NCBI RefSeq assembly: GCF_001758225.1
Contig: NZ_MAST01000016.1
Span: 1 to 64,000, forward strand
Direction of reading: 5' to 3'
Length of the DNA stretch: 64,000 nt
Source of the DNA: Humibacillus sp. DSM 29435
GTDB taxonomy: Bacteria > Actinomycetota > Actinomycetes > Actinomycetales > Dermatophilaceae
Position numbers and translations under genes: made by a program. Positions within the stretch are counted from its first letter, which is position 1. The number at the start of each line of letters is the position of its first letter. Of this stretch, positions 53,499 to 62,304 are shown in pieces. A model generated the notes under the pieces. It ran no database searches. It was given only the letters and a program-made list of their open reading frames with translations, and was not told the origin of the DNA.

Positions 53499-54478
53499 CC
53501 GACCAGCAGACGAGCGGTTCGACCGACGACGCGGCCGATCAGAACCCAGGCTCCCGGCACTCAACCGACCACCGGCCCGGCGAAGCGCTGCTCGAGGTCA
53601 TGGAGTCGGCCCCGGCTCTCACCGACGCGGCGACCGAGCCCATCGTGCAGGTGCACGACCCGCTCTCGTGGCGGGCCGAGCTGAGGCGGCAGTGGGGTCG
53701 GCGTCGCACCCTCTGGGCCTTCGGGCTCCTGCTCGCCCTTCCGCTCATCCTCGTCGCCTCCTTCGCGTTCGGTGACCGCAACGGCAACCCCAACCGCAGC
53801 AGCCCCAGCAGCCGCATCTTCGACCTCGCCCAGAGCGGGGCCGCGAACTTCAGCCTCGTGCTCGTGTTCCTCGCGTCCGAGCTGCTGCTCATCCTGCTCG
53901 CCGCCCTCTTCTGCGGGGATGCCGTGCCGGCGGAGGCGTCGTGGTCATCGTTGCGCTACCTGCTCATCGCCCCCGTGCGACGGGCCCGGCTGCTGACGAG
54001 CAAGCTGTTCATCGGCGTCGCCTCGACCCTGTTCGCGACGTTCCTGCTGCCGGCGTGGGGCCTGCTCGTCGGGGGTGTGGCCTACGGCTGGGACCCGCTC
54101 ACCAACCCGCTCGGTGACAACCTCACCTGGGGCCAGTTCCTGCCCCGGCTCGCCCTGGCGATGGCCTACATCTTCGTCACGCTGCTGCCGATCGCGGCCA
54201 TCGCCTTCTGGCTGGGGGTGCGATCAGACGCACCACTGGCTGCGGTCGGGGGGGCGGTGCTCGTCTCGATCGTCTTCAACATCCTCGACCAGCTCGACGC
54301 TCTCGAGCCCTACCGCAACGCCTTCCCGGGCCACTACGGGCGATCCTGGCAGGACGCCCTGGCCGTGAGCCCCGACTACAGCAACATGCTGCACGGGTCG
54401 CTGTGGGCCCTGGTGTGGACGGTCGCGTTCACGATGCTGGCCTACCGGCGCTTCCGTAGGGTTGACATCCTCAGCTGA
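53495..54478 (+). CDS. ABC-2-type permease partner of the hydrolase-ATPase fusion
   Basis: 327 residues with about six hydrophobic segments (LWAFGLLLALPLILVASFAF, LVLVFLASELLLILLAALFC and others), preceded by a polar acidic tail of about 50 residues. Its ATG overlaps the fusion gene stop. The layout matches ABC-2 permeases, and the short spacing makes the pair an exporter whose ATPase is tethered to an extracellular hydrolase. The cargo is unknown. Confidence 0.85.
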   Translation: MTDQQTSGSTDDAADQNPGSRHSTDHRPGEALLEVMESAPALTDAATEPIVQVHDPLSWRAELRRQWGRRRTLWAFGLLLALPLILVASFAFGDRNGNPNRSSPSSRIFDLAQSGAANFSLVLVFLASELLLILLAALFCGDAVPAEASWSSLRYLLIAPVRRARLLTSKLFIGVASTLFATFLLPAWGLLVGGVAYGWDPLTNPLGDNLTWGQFLPRLALAMAYIFVTLLPIAAIAFWLGVRSDAPLAAVGGAVLVSIVFNILDQLDALEPYRNAFPGHYGRSWQDALAVSPDYSNMLHGSLWALVWTVAFTMLAYRRFRRVDILS

Positions 54479-54514
54479 GTGGGGCACGGATGCTGCTACG
54501 CGGGGTCGGCGGGT

Positions 54515-55222
54515 TCAGTCCGTCGACGCAGGGGACTCGGCGACACAGACGACTCCCGTGTTGCCGTCCTGGTCGGCGATCACGGTGAGCGACGGTGCGT
54601 CGCTGTCATCGACGACGGTCCCACCCGCGGCGACCGCTGCGGCGATTCGTTGCTCGGCTGCCTCGGGCGCCACGTAGACCTCGACGTGGAACCGCTGACG
54701 CGGGGTCTCGTGCTCGTCGGCGTCGCCGAACCACAGGTTCGGTACCCGCCCCGTGGCGTCCCTGATCTCATCGCTCGGCGACCCGTGGCCCTGGGCCTCG
54801 GCGCTTCCGGTCAGCAGGGCAGCCCACACCGGGGCGATGGTCGCAGAGTGCGCCGTGTCGAGGCCGAGCTCGATGACGCTGACCGAGGCCGGGTCGGCGC
54901 CGATCTTGTGGTCGGCGGCGATCTCGGTGATCCGTCGGGCCAGGTCGATGTCCTGCTGGGTCACCCATTCGACGACGTGTTCGGTGCCTTCGTCGTCGCG
55001 GTAGATGGCGTCGGGACTGACCAGCTTGAGGTCGACGTAGCCGGTGCCGATCGACACGCTCGGGTGATGTCGGATCGCGTCGCCCGCCTCGCCCACCGCG
55101 GTGACGAACCGTGCGCCGGTGCTGAAGTCGGCGACCAGGAAGCGGGCGTGCAGGCCCTGGGCCAGCTTGCGCCAGTCGGCCAGCCTGGCCCCGGTGATCT
55201 CCTCGCCCCTCAGCATGTCCAT
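54515..55222 (-). CDS. Pterin-4a-carbinolamine dehydratase and VOC fusion
   Basis: 235 residues from ATG 55222. The first 105 match pterin-4a-carbinolamine dehydratase: EITGARLADWRKLAQGLHAR, IRHHPSVSIGTGYVDLKLVS with the paired histidines, and WVTQQDIDLARRITEIA. This enzyme recycles tetrahydropterin cofactors. The second half is a glyoxalase/VOC domain (VPNLWFGDADEHETPRQRFH, ADQDGNTGVVCV). ATG 55216 is a close alternative start. Whether the fusion acts on pterins here is uncertain; no aromatic hydroxylase is nearby. Confidence 0.85.
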   Translation of the reverse strand: MDMLRGEEITGARLADWRKLAQGLHARFLVADFSTGARFVTAVGEAGDAIRHHPSVSIGTGYVDLKLVSPDAIYRDDEGTEHVVEWVTQQDIDLARRITEIAADHKIGADPASVSVIELGLDTAHSATIAPVWAALLTGSAEAQGHGSPSDEIRDATGRVPNLWFGDADEHETPRQRFHVEVYVAPEAAEQRIAAAVAAGGTVVDDSDAPSLTVIADQDGNTGVVCVAESPASTD

Positions 55223-55416
55223 GCTCGGGGACCCTACCGGTGACCGCGTCGCGGTGCTCGCTCTCGTCGCTTGACCCGCGTTCTCGTTCTGGTCGCGCCT
55301 GCCGAGGGCCGGTCCATGCTCTTTCCACCGGCGCGTGAACCTCACGGGCAAGGTCTAGGCACTGATCGGCCGAAAACCCATGTGCGCGCTAGCGAGGCGT
55401 TGGGTTTGATGGGCGC

Positions 55417-56301
55417 ATGGCAACCACCTTCCAGTCCGGTACGGCCGCCATGCTGGAGGAAGTCGTCGACGCCGTCGCGAGCTGGCAGCAGGAGGGGGCG
55501 CCGGTCCAGGTTCACCCTGGTGACCTCGGCTGGAACTGGCGTTTCGGCGCCCAGGCACTCGCCGACGTCGTTCGGGTGTGGCGCCGTGACGGGCAGATCC
55601 TGGCCGCTGGCATGGTGGACGACGAGAGCAGGCTGATCCGGATGGCGATCGCCCCCACCGTCAACGACGACGAGACCTTCGCCGGCGAGCTTCTGGCCGA
55701 CCTGTCGGATCCGGGGCGCGGGGTGCTGCCCGCCACTCAGGGGTCTGTCGAGGCCCGGTCCGGCACCGCGTTCCGCTCACTCCTACGCCGCAGCGGCTGG
55801 GTCGCCGACGAGTCCTGGACCCCACTCAGGCGTGACCTGACCGAAGCCGTAGAGGACTGCGGCCTTCGCATCGAGGCGGTCGACGCGCATCACGTGCGGG
55901 ATCAGATCGTGCGGGATCGAGTCGCGGTGCAGCGTGCTTCTTTCCCGAGCTCGACCTTCACCGTCGACCGCTGGAGTGCGATGGCCGGCTCCGCGGCATA
56001 CCGCCGGGCTCGTTGCCTGGTGGCCTACGACCACGACGACAACGCCGTGGCGGCCGCGACGGTGTGGTCGGCGGGGCCCGGCCGTCCCGGCCTGATCGAG
56101 CCGCTGGGCGGGCACCGAGACCACCGTGGCCACGGATACGGCCGAGCCATCACCGTGGCCGCGGCCGCTGCGCTGCGCGACATGGGGTCATCGAGCGTCA
56201 CGGTGTGCACCCCCAGCAGCAACCTCGGCGGTGTGGCGGCCTACGTGTCGGCGGGCTTCGAGAGGCTCCCGAACGTGCTCGACCTCCGCCGCCCGGGCTG
56301 A
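55417..56301 (+). CDS. GNAT-family N-acetyltransferase
   Basis: A 294-residue protein whose C-terminal half has the acetyl-CoA site of GNAT enzymes (EPLGGHRDHRGHGYGRAITV, then NLGGVAAYVSAGFE). The N-terminal half is probably a second, degenerate GNAT-like fold (AAGMVDDESRLIRMAIAPTV). The substrate cannot be inferred. TTTGAT six bases before the ATG could be a weak leaderless -10. Confidence 0.82.
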   Translation: MATTFQSGTAAMLEEVVDAVASWQQEGAPVQVHPGDLGWNWRFGAQALADVVRVWRRDGQILAAGMVDDESRLIRMAIAPTVNDDETFAGELLADLSDPGRGVLPATQGSVEARSGTAFRSLLRRSGWVADESWTPLRRDLTEAVEDCGLRIEAVDAHHVRDQIVRDRVAVQRASFPSSTFTVDRWSAMAGSAAYRRARCLVAYDHDDNAVAAATVWSAGPGRPGLIEPLGGHRDHRGHGYGRAITVAAAAALRDMGSSSVTVCTPSSNLGGVAAYVSAGFERLPNVLDLRRPG

Positions 56302-56337
56302 CCGACCTCTGCCGGTCCCAGACCCCAGCGACGCAAC

Positions 56338-56363
56338 GGGCCGGCCGTAGCGACTACCGGCCC
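56338..56363. terminator. Hairpin between convergent GNAT and exporter genes
   Basis: GGGCCGG (56338-56344) and CCGGCCC (56357-56363) form a 7-bp stem with a 12-nt loop, overlapping the last codons of the exporter gene. Confidence 0.45.
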
Positions 56364-57544
56364 TCGGCGAGCGGGTGGCTGCCACGGCTCGCCCAGCCCA
56401 CGGCCAGCGCCATGAGCGCCAAACCGGTCATGACCGTCCCGAGAAAGAGGGGCCCGTCTGAGGCGCCGCGCCCTGCGAGCGGACCGATCCCACCGCCGAT
56501 GACGAACTGCGTGGCGCCCAGCAGCGCCGACGCCGCCCCGGCACTGTGCGGGTGGGCCTGCATCGCGTTGGCGCTGATGGAGGGGATGCAGAGTCCGAAC
56601 GCCGTACCCACGAGAAAGAAGCCCGGTAGCAGCAGGAGCAGCCCGGCGCCGGTGAGCCCACTCAGCCAGACGGCGACCGCGCCTACGGTCAAGAGCAGCA
56701 GGCCTCGCGCGAGGCCCACGTACGCCGCGCAGCGGGTGCCGATGATCAGCCCGACGGCGTTGGTGCCGAACACCAGGCTGAACAGCTGTGCGGAGAAGCC
56801 GTAGTGGTTCTGCAGCACGAACGGTGCCGCCGAGATGTACGCGAACAGCGTTGCGAACGCGAACGCCCCGGAGAGCACCTGGCCCACGAAGCGGAGGTCG
56901 CCGATCAGGAAGAGGTAGCTGTGTAACGCATCGGCCAGGCCGCCGACCCGGCGCTTGGCGGGGGGCAACGACTCGGGAACCGCCCGCCAGACGAGGAGGA
57001 GGATGAGCGCACCGAGAACGGCGAGGGCGACGAACGAGTACCGCCACGACACCACCCGCAACAGCTGACCGCCCAGCACCGGCGCCAGCACCGGCGCGAG
57101 GCCGTTCACCGCGAGCATGAGCGAGAACAGCCGCACCAGCTCTGCACCGGACCGCAGGTCGCGTGCCACCGCGCGGGCGAGCACGATCCCGGCGGATCCA
57201 CCCAGGGCCTGAACGAACCGCGCGGCGACGAGCAGCGGGAGCGTCTGGGCAACCGCGCAGACGAGCGAGAAGACGGTGAAGAGCACGATCCCGGCGACCA
57301 GCGGCCGGCGCCGCCCCCAGCGGTCCGAGAGCGGCCCGACGACCAGCTGGCCGATACCGAGTCCGAGCGTGCACGAGGTCAGGGTGAGGGCCACGCCACC
57401 CGGAGAGACGCCCAGATCCCGCGCCACCTGGGGCAAGGCCGGTAGGTAGAGGTCGATCGACAGCGGACCGAACGACGACATCAAGCCGAGCGCGACCACC
57501 GTGGCCACCCCGGAGGTGCCCTGAGGGACAGGCTCCTTCGTCAC
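56354..57544 (-). CDS. Bcr/CflA-type multidrug MFS exporter
   Basis: A 396-residue, twelve-segment drug/proton antiporter. The start is placed at GTG 57544 because AGGAGG lies 9 nt before it; the longer frame to 57553 puts the ribosome site directly against the start codon. The family features are MSSFGPLSIDLYLPALPQVA at the N-terminus, GPLSDRWGRRRPL in loop 2-3 and RFVQALGGSAGIVLARAVAR in segment 5. Members export chloramphenicol, bicyclomycin or similar compounds; the substrate here is unknown. Confidence 0.88.
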   Translation of the reverse strand: MTKEPVPQGTSGVATVVALGLMSSFGPLSIDLYLPALPQVARDLGVSPGGVALTLTSCTLGLGIGQLVVGPLSDRWGRRRPLVAGIVLFTVFSLVCAVAQTLPLLVAARFVQALGGSAGIVLARAVARDLRSGAELVRLFSLMLAVNGLAPVLAPVLGGQLLRVVSWRYSFVALAVLGALILLLVWRAVPESLPPAKRRVGGLADALHSYLFLIGDLRFVGQVLSGAFAFATLFAYISAAPFVLQNHYGFSAQLFSLVFGTNAVGLIIGTRCAAYVGLARGLLLLTVGAVAVWLSGLTGAGLLLLLPGFFLVGTAFGLCIPSISANAMQAHPHSAGAASALLGATQFVIGGGIGPLAGRGASDGPLFLGTVMTGLALMALAVGWASRGSHPLAEGR

Positions 57545-57698
57545 GACGGCCACCCTCCTGAGTGTGAAGACGTCGCCACGCCGGCGGTCACGCCGACCAC
57601 CCGTGCGGCTGGAGCACCCTACCGAGAACAGCGGAGGGCGCCGGTCGCCCCCTGGCCGCGCCAGATGCTGCCGCCCAAGGACGTTCGGTGACCGGACG

Positions 57699-57738
57699 CC
57701 GCAGGGCCGGTCACGCGTCTGCGTGACCGACCCTGCGG
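57699..57738 (-). terminator. Terminator of katA
   Basis: A 17-bp stem with one C-A mismatch (outer CCGCAGGG/CCCTGCGG, inner GGTCACGC/GCGTGACC) and a GTCT loop lies 14 nt beyond the katA stop. It is among the strongest hairpins in the window. Confidence 0.8.
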
Positions 57739-57752
57739 GGGTGAAACCTCTA

Positions 57753-59333
57753 TCAGTGGGTCGTGACGAACCCCTGGCTGTCCGACCGCTCGACCGGCGC
57801 GCCGGTCGTGGGGGCGTTGTCGTCGCCGGCGCCCTTCGAGACGTCCTGCGCAGCGTCTGCGTTGAGGGCGTCGATGGCGGCCCGCACTCCTGCGCCGTAG
57901 GCCGGGTCGGCCTGGGTGCAGTTGTGGATGTGACGCTCGATGGTCTCCCTCGAGGCGCCGGTGATGCCGCGGGCCGTGTTCTCGAACAGCACCTGCTGCT
58001 GCGCCGGCGTCATCTTCTCGCGGAAGAGGATGCCGACCTGGCTGAAGTAGTCCTGGTCGTCCTCACGGTGGTTGAACCGGTCGGCGGTCGAGTCGATGGC
58101 CCACGACGGCTCCTTGTACTGCGGCTGGCTGGAGTAGCGGCCGTAGGAGTTCGGGGTGATCGACGGGGTGCCGCCGGCCGAGATGCGCCCGGGACCGTCG
58201 CGGTGCGGGTCGTTCGGGTGCTCGACGCCACGGGGGGCGTTGACCGGGATCTGGTGGTGGTTGACCCCGAGGCGGTAGCGCTGGGCGTCACCGTAGGAGA
58301 AGAGCCGGCCCTGCAGCATCCGGTCGGGAGAGAAGCTGATGCCCGGCACGATGTTCGTGGGCGAGAAGGCAGCCTGCTCGACGTCGAGGAAGTAGTTCTC
58401 GGGGTTGCGGTTGAGCTCCCACTCGCCGACCTCGATGAGCGGGTAGTCGGCCTTGGGCCACACCTTGGTCAGGTCGAACGGGTGGTAGGGCACCTTGGCG
58501 GCGTCGGCCTCGGGCATGACCTGCACGAAGAGCTTCCACTTCGGGAAGTCGCCGGCCTCGATCGCGTCGAAGAGGTCGCGCTGGTGGCTCTCGCGGTCGC
58601 TGCCGATGAGCTCGGTCGACTCGGCGTCGGTGAGGTTCTTGATGCCCTGCTGGGTGCGGTGGTGGAACTTGACCCAGAAGCGCTCGCCCTCGGCGTTGTA
58701 GAACGAGTACGTGTGCGAGCCGAAGCCGTGCATGTTGCGGTACGACGCGGGGATGCCGCGGTCGGACATGACGATGGTGACCTGGTGCAGCGCTTCGGGC
58801 AGGTTGGTCCAGAAGTCCCAGTTGTTCTCGGCGTTGCGCAGGTTGGTGCGCGGGTCACGCTTGACGGCGTGGTTGAGGTCGGGGAACTGCAGCGGGTCGC
58901 GGAAGAAGAAGACGGGCGTGTTGTTGCCGACGATGTCCCAGTTGCCCTCCTCGGTGTAGAACTTCACGGCGAAGCCGCGGATGTCGCGCTCGGCGTCGGC
59001 CGCACCACGCTCACCGGCGACGGTGGAGAAGCGGGCGAACATCTCGGTCTGCTTGCCGACCTCGGAGAAGACCTTGGCGCAGGAGTACTTCGAGATGTCG
59101 TTCGTGACGGTGAAGGTGCCGTGGGCGCCGGAGCCCTTGGCGTGCATGCGCCGCTCGGGGATGACCTCACGGTCGAAGTGGGCCAGCTTCTCGAGGAACC
59201 AGACGTCCTGGAGCAGCAGCGGCCCACGCGGGCCGGCGGTGACGGAGTTCTCGCCGTCCCAGACGGGGGCTCCCGCGACGGTGGTCAGCGGCTTGGTGTT
59301 TCCCGCATCCTGGCGGGGTCCTTCAACAGACAT
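57753..59333 (-). CDS. katA: Monofunctional haem catalase
   Basis: A 526-residue clade-3-sized catalase that breaks down hydrogen peroxide. The distal histidine is in [15 protein letters not shown], the distal asparagine in [15 protein letters not shown], and the haem-ligand tyrosine in [34 protein letters not shown] is also typical. AGGAGA stands 8 nt upstream. It follows the fur gene by 46 nt on the same strand, so the regulator and the catalase probably form one transcript induced by peroxide. Confidence 0.95.
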   Translation of the reverse strand: MSVEGPRQDAGNTKPLTTVAGAPVWDGENSVTAGPRGPLLLQDVWFLEKLAHFDREVIPERRMHAKGSGAHGTFTVTNDISKYSCAKVFSEVGKQTEMFARFSTVAGERGAADAERDIRGFAVKFYTEEGNWDIVGNNTPVFFFRDPLQFPDLNHAVKRDPRTNLRNAENNWDFWTNLPEALHQVTIVMSDRGIPASYRNMHGFGSHTYSFYNAEGERFWVKFHHRTQQGIKNLTDAESTELIGSDRESHQRDLFDAIEAGDFPKWKLFVQVMPEADAAKVPYHPFDLTKVWPKADYPLIEVGEWELNRNPENYFLDVEQAAFSPTNIVPGISFSPDRMLQGRLFSYGDAQRYRLGVNHHQIPVNAPRGVEHPNDPHRDGPGRISAGGTPSITPNSYGRYSSQPQYKEPSWAIDSTADRFNHREDDQDYFSQVGILFREKMTPAQQQVLFENTARGITGASRETIERHIHNCTQADPAYGAGVRAAIDALNADAAQDVSKGAGDDNAPTTGAPVERSDSQGFVTTH

Positions 59334-59379
59334 CAGCTTGTCTCCTAGTTGGGTCGGGCAGTCGTGCAGTGGAAGAAGC

Positions 59380-59814
59380 TCAGTTCAACGGTGATGCGGT
59401 GCGGGCGGCACACGCTCGGCAACGGCCCCAGTAGATGACCTCGGCCTCGTCGATCTCGAAGCCGTGGTCGGCGGCGGGATGGAGGCAGGGGCGCTCGCCG
59501 ACGGCGCAGTCGACGTCGACGATCTCGCCACACTCGCGGCACACCAGGTGGTGGTGGTTGTCATCCACCCTCAGCTCGAACCGCGCCGGTGAGCCGGCGG
59601 GCTCGATGCGGCGCACCAGGCCGGCTTCGGTGAGCGCGGCGAGCACGTCGTAGACGGCTTGGGTCGACACGGTCCCGAGCTGGGTGCGGGCGCCTCTAGA
59701 GATCGCGTCGGCGTCGGCGTGCGGGCTCTGCCGCAGGTGCTCGAGCACTGCGAGCCGTGGACGCGTGACCCTCAGCCTGGCGCTACGCAACAGGGTTTCG
59801 GGTTCGAACGTCAT
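59380..59814 (-). CDS. Fur-family peroxide/metal regulator
   Basis: A 144-residue regulator of the FurA/PerR/CatR type: winged helix [20 protein letters not shown] and [20 protein letters not shown], metal-binding [20 protein letters not shown], and a second CxxC pair in WGRCRACA. Position before katA mirrors furA-katG and catR-catA pairs, so repression of katA relieved by peroxide is expected. It lacks a ribosome site; promoter geometry suggests a leaderless transcript. Confidence 0.92.
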   Translation of the reverse strand: MTFEPETLLRSARLRVTRPRLAVLEHLRQSPHADADAISRGARTQLGTVSTQAVYDVLAALTEAGLVRRIEPAGSPARFELRVDDNHHHLVCRECGEIVDVDCAVGERPCLHPAADHGFEIDEAEVIYWGRCRACAARTASPLN

Positions 59815-59820
59815 GCATCC

Positions 59821-59850
59821 ACTGAACCACTTGATCTGGAATCAGTCAAG
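59821..59850 (-). promoter_or_regulatory. fur-katA promoter with overlapping Fur-type palindrome
   Basis: Minus strand: -35 TTGACT (59849-59844), 17-nt spacer, weak -10 TTCAGT (59826-59821), six bases, then the ATG. CTTGA/TCAAG (59830-59850) and the inner TGAT-N5-ATCA (59832-59844) form nested inverted repeats over the spacer and -35, a good place for autorepression. Confidence 0.5.
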
Positions 59851-59890
59851 AAAGCGGTCGTGCCGCGAGTCAGCGGTCGGGGATGGCCGC

Positions 59891-60763
59891 TCAGAGCTCG
59901 CGGGCCCGCGGGATGACCTCTGCTCCGAACAGCTCGATCTGCCTGGCGTCCGAGCTGTCGCTCAGGCCCGTCTGCACGTGGGTGATGCCGAGGGCCGAGA
60001 GCTCGCTGAGGTGCGCCAGCGTCTCGTCGACCTTCTCGCCGTTCTCGCCGAGGTCGAGCCGGCTCATGACCGTCTTCTCGATCTCGTCGTAGTCGCGGCC
60101 CAGGGCATCGCAGTGCCCGCGCAGCACGTCGAGTTTGTGGCCGAGCTCGGGGCTGTCGAACAGGTTGCAGGCCTGCGCGTACTGGGCCACCATGCGCAGT
60201 GTCTTCTTCTCGCCGCTGCCGCCGATGAGGATCGGCGGGTGGGGCCGCTGAACCGACTGGGGCGAGTTGAGGGTGCTGGCGAGACGATAGTGCTTACCGT
60301 CGTAGGGCTCCACGCTGTCGCTCCACATCTGCAGACAGATCTGCAGGGTCTCCTCGAGCCGTTCGAACCGCTCCGCGGTCGGCGGGAAGGTGAGCCCCAG
60401 GCCCAGTGACTCCTCCTCGTTCCACGCCGCGCCGATACCGAGCCAGGCACGCCCCTTCGACAGCACGTCGAGGGTGGTGACCTGCTTGGCCAGCAGCCCG
60501 GGCTCGCGGTAGACCGCTGCGGTCACCCAGGCGAGCAGCTCGATGCGCTCGGTCACGGCGGCGAGGTAGCCAAGGGCCGTGTAGGCCTCGAGCATCTCGT
60601 GCTCCTTCGGACCGACACCGCGAATCTGCCAGACGTGGTCCATTACCGACAGCTTGGTGAAGCCGACATCCTCGGCGGCCTGGGCCGTGCGGCGGAGGTC
60701 GTCGACGAAGGTGGCCGAACCACCCGGCCAGGTGAAGTTCGCGAGGTGCAGTCCGAGGTCCAT
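59891..60763 (-). CDS. LLM-class (luciferase-like) F420-type oxidoreductase
   Basis: A 290-residue TIM-barrel enzyme: MDLGLHLANFTWPGGSATFV at the start, FTKLSVMDHVWQ, RIELLAWVTAAVYREPGLLA and KGRAWLGIGAAWNEEES are typical of F420-dependent luciferase-like enzymes, as is PPILIGGSGEKKTLRMVAQY. Such proteins move hydride between F420 or FMN and varied substrates. It begins 9 nt after the phosphoribosyltransferase stop, making an HxlR-phosphoribosyltransferase-LLM operon. Confidence 0.88.
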   Translation of the reverse strand: MDLGLHLANFTWPGGSATFVDDLRRTAQAAEDVGFTKLSVMDHVWQIRGVGPKEHEMLEAYTALGYLAAVTERIELLAWVTAAVYREPGLLAKQVTTLDVLSKGRAWLGIGAAWNEEESLGLGLTFPPTAERFERLEETLQICLQMWSDSVEPYDGKHYRLASTLNSPQSVQRPHPPILIGGSGEKKTLRMVAQYAQACNLFDSPELGHKLDVLRGHCDALGRDYDEIEKTVMSRLDLGENGEKVDETLAHLSELSALGITHVQTGLSDSSDARQIELFGAEVIPRAREL

Positions 60764-60772
60764 GAGGCGACG

Positions 60773-61309
60773 CTACGCCTGCTGCTCGGCTGGCGTCAGC
60801 CTGCCGGATGCCGTCACCGGGGGCTCGGCCGACCAGGGGAAGACGATCCACTGGTCGGTCTTGCGCCACACGAAGTCAGGGGCCACCTCGGAGGCCGACT
60901 TGCAGTAGAGCACCGCGCTGCGGCACTCAGCGCCGTGTTCGCGCAGCAGCTCGAGCACAAGCGCCAGGGTGCGACCGGAGTCGGCGACGTCGTCGACCAC
61001 GAGCAGCCGCCGGTCCTTGATGCTGTCGGTGTCGAGCAGGGGCGCGAGCAGCACCGGGTCGGGCAGGGTCTCGTGGACGTCGGTGTAGAACTCGACGTTG
61101 ATGGCGTCGGTCAGCTTCACCCCGAGGGCGTACGAGAGGGCTCCGCCCGGCAGCAGCCCACCTCGGGCCACGGCGATGAGGATCTCGGGCTCGAAGCCGG
61201 AGTCGACGACGGCGGTCGCCAGCTCACGGCAGGCCGAGCCGAACGTCTCCCACGTCAGCACCTCCTTGTCGGTGAGCTCGGAGGAGTCGGCGTGGTAGGC
61301 GGTCGTCAT
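60773..61309 (-). CDS. Type I phosphoribosyltransferase (hypoxanthine/xanthine type)
   Basis: A 178-residue enzyme with the PRPP-binding motif LLVVDDVADSGRTL and the upstream flexible loop region ILIAVARGGLLPGG. C-terminal FVWRKTDQWIVFPW resembles Gpt/Hpt-like members, so purine-base salvage is likely, but the base is not certain. Its ATG overlaps the HxlR stop by 4 nt. Confidence 0.85.
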   Translation of the reverse strand: MTTAYHADSSELTDKEVLTWETFGSACRELATAVVDSGFEPEILIAVARGGLLPGGALSYALGVKLTDAINVEFYTDVHETLPDPVLLAPLLDTDSIKDRRLLVVDDVADSGRTLALVLELLREHGAECRSAVLYCKSASEVAPDFVWRKTDQWIVFPWSAEPPVTASGRLTPAEQQA

Positions 61310-61818
61310 GAATGCAGGCTAGATGCTTGTGTCTGGATCGCCACGGCGTAAGCGGTGTCGAGTTGTTCGCCGACGGACGGTCGACCGGTGTGGGGCGCGG
61401 GAATGCCGCGATGACGCTCGCGTAGCTCGCTCATGAAGTCGTCCCAGAGCGGGGGGCCGCCGTCGTGCAGGACTTGTGCGCGCACGCGTAATGGTTCGGT
61501 GGTGGGCCGATGCCGCAGGCCCCACCAGCCCAGCTCGGCCAGCACGGGGACCAGCTGGATCGCGGCTTCGGTGAGGCTGTAGGCGGCTCGGTGGCCGGCG
61601 CCGGAGTCCTCTCGGGTGAGCAGCCCCGCGGCAACGAGGCCGCGAAGCCGGCTAGCGAGAATGTTCGAGGCAATGCCCTCTTCCGACTCGCGTTGCAGGG
61701 TCCGGAAGTGGCGACGGTCGCCGAAGATGATGTCGCGAAGCACGATGAGACTCCACCGGTCACCGAGCACTTCGACGGCGGCGTTGATCGGGCACCCGGA
61801 CCGGGGCGAAGTCGCCAT
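61306..61818 (-). CDS. HxlR-family transcriptional regulator
   Basis: 170 residues from ATG 61818 (GGAGGA just upstream). The winged-helix domain has the HxlR signature: CPINAAVEVLGDRWSLIVLR with the conserved cysteine, HFRTLQRESEEGIASNILAS and LTEAAIQLVPVLAELGWWG. The cysteine may sense electrophiles or oxidants, as in HxlR relatives. It is divergent from a VOC gene; two TTGCAA hexamers lie in the 90-nt gap. Confidence 0.9.
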   Translation of the reverse strand: MATSPRSGCPINAAVEVLGDRWSLIVLRDIIFGDRRHFRTLQRESEEGIASNILASRLRGLVAAGLLTREDSGAGHRAAYSLTEAAIQLVPVLAELGWWGLRHRPTTEPLRVRAQVLHDGGPPLWDDFMSELRERHRGIPAPHTGRPSVGEQLDTAYAVAIQTQASSLHS

Positions 61819-61836
61819 CTTCCTCCTCCAAGCTGC

Positions 61837-61880
61837 TTGCAATCTACCACCACCTGTGCTGGACTCGAGACCGGTTGCAA
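61837..61880. promoter_or_regulatory. Two TTGCAA hexamers in the HxlR-VOC divergent gap
   Basis: TTGCAA occurs at 61837-61842 and 61875-61880, 38 nt apart, in AT-richer sequence between the two start codons. Each hexamer is self-complementary. They are candidate half-sites for HxlR. Confidence 0.35.
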
Positions 61881-61908
61881 ACAGCAATCACCAAGGGAGA
61901 GGCCCGTC

Positions 61909-62241
61909 ATGATTCATCGCGTGCTCGCCAACTGCACCGTCACCGATCTCGACCGAGCCGAGCAGTGGTACACCCCTCTGTTCGAGCGCGAGCCCGACGC
62001 CCGTCCCATGCCCGGCCTGATCGAGTGGCACCTCGGCGACACCTTCGGCGTGCAGGTGTGGTGCGAACCCGACCGGGCGGGGCAGTCATCGGTCGTGCTC
62101 GACGAGACCGACCTCGACGCCGCCGCCGCGCGGCTGACCGCTGCCGGCATCGGCCACGACGGCCCGCAGCCCGGCGGCAGGGCGCGCATCCTGCAGCTGG
62201 CCGACCCCGACGGCAACCGGGTGGTCCTCAGCGGAGCCTGA
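61909..62241 (+). CDS. Small VOC-superfamily protein
   Basis: 110 residues from ATG 61909, with AAGGGAGAGG upstream. It is a single glyoxalase-like domain: RVLANCTVTDLDRAEQWYTP at the start, IEWHLGDTFGVQVW in the middle and RILQLADPDGNRVVLSG at the end. Divergence from an HxlR regulator suggests inducible detoxification or antibiotic-binding, as other HxlR-VOC pairs do. The substrate is unknown. Confidence 0.85.
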   Translation: MIHRVLANCTVTDLDRAEQWYTPLFEREPDARPMPGLIEWHLGDTFGVQVWCEPDRAGQSSVVLDETDLDAAAARLTAAGIGHDGPQPGGRARILQLADPDGNRVVLSGA

Positions 62242-62304
62242 ACACGATCACGGGTCTGCCGGAAGGCGACTCGACCGGCCCAGGCGACGCTCCCACCAGA
62301 CAGA

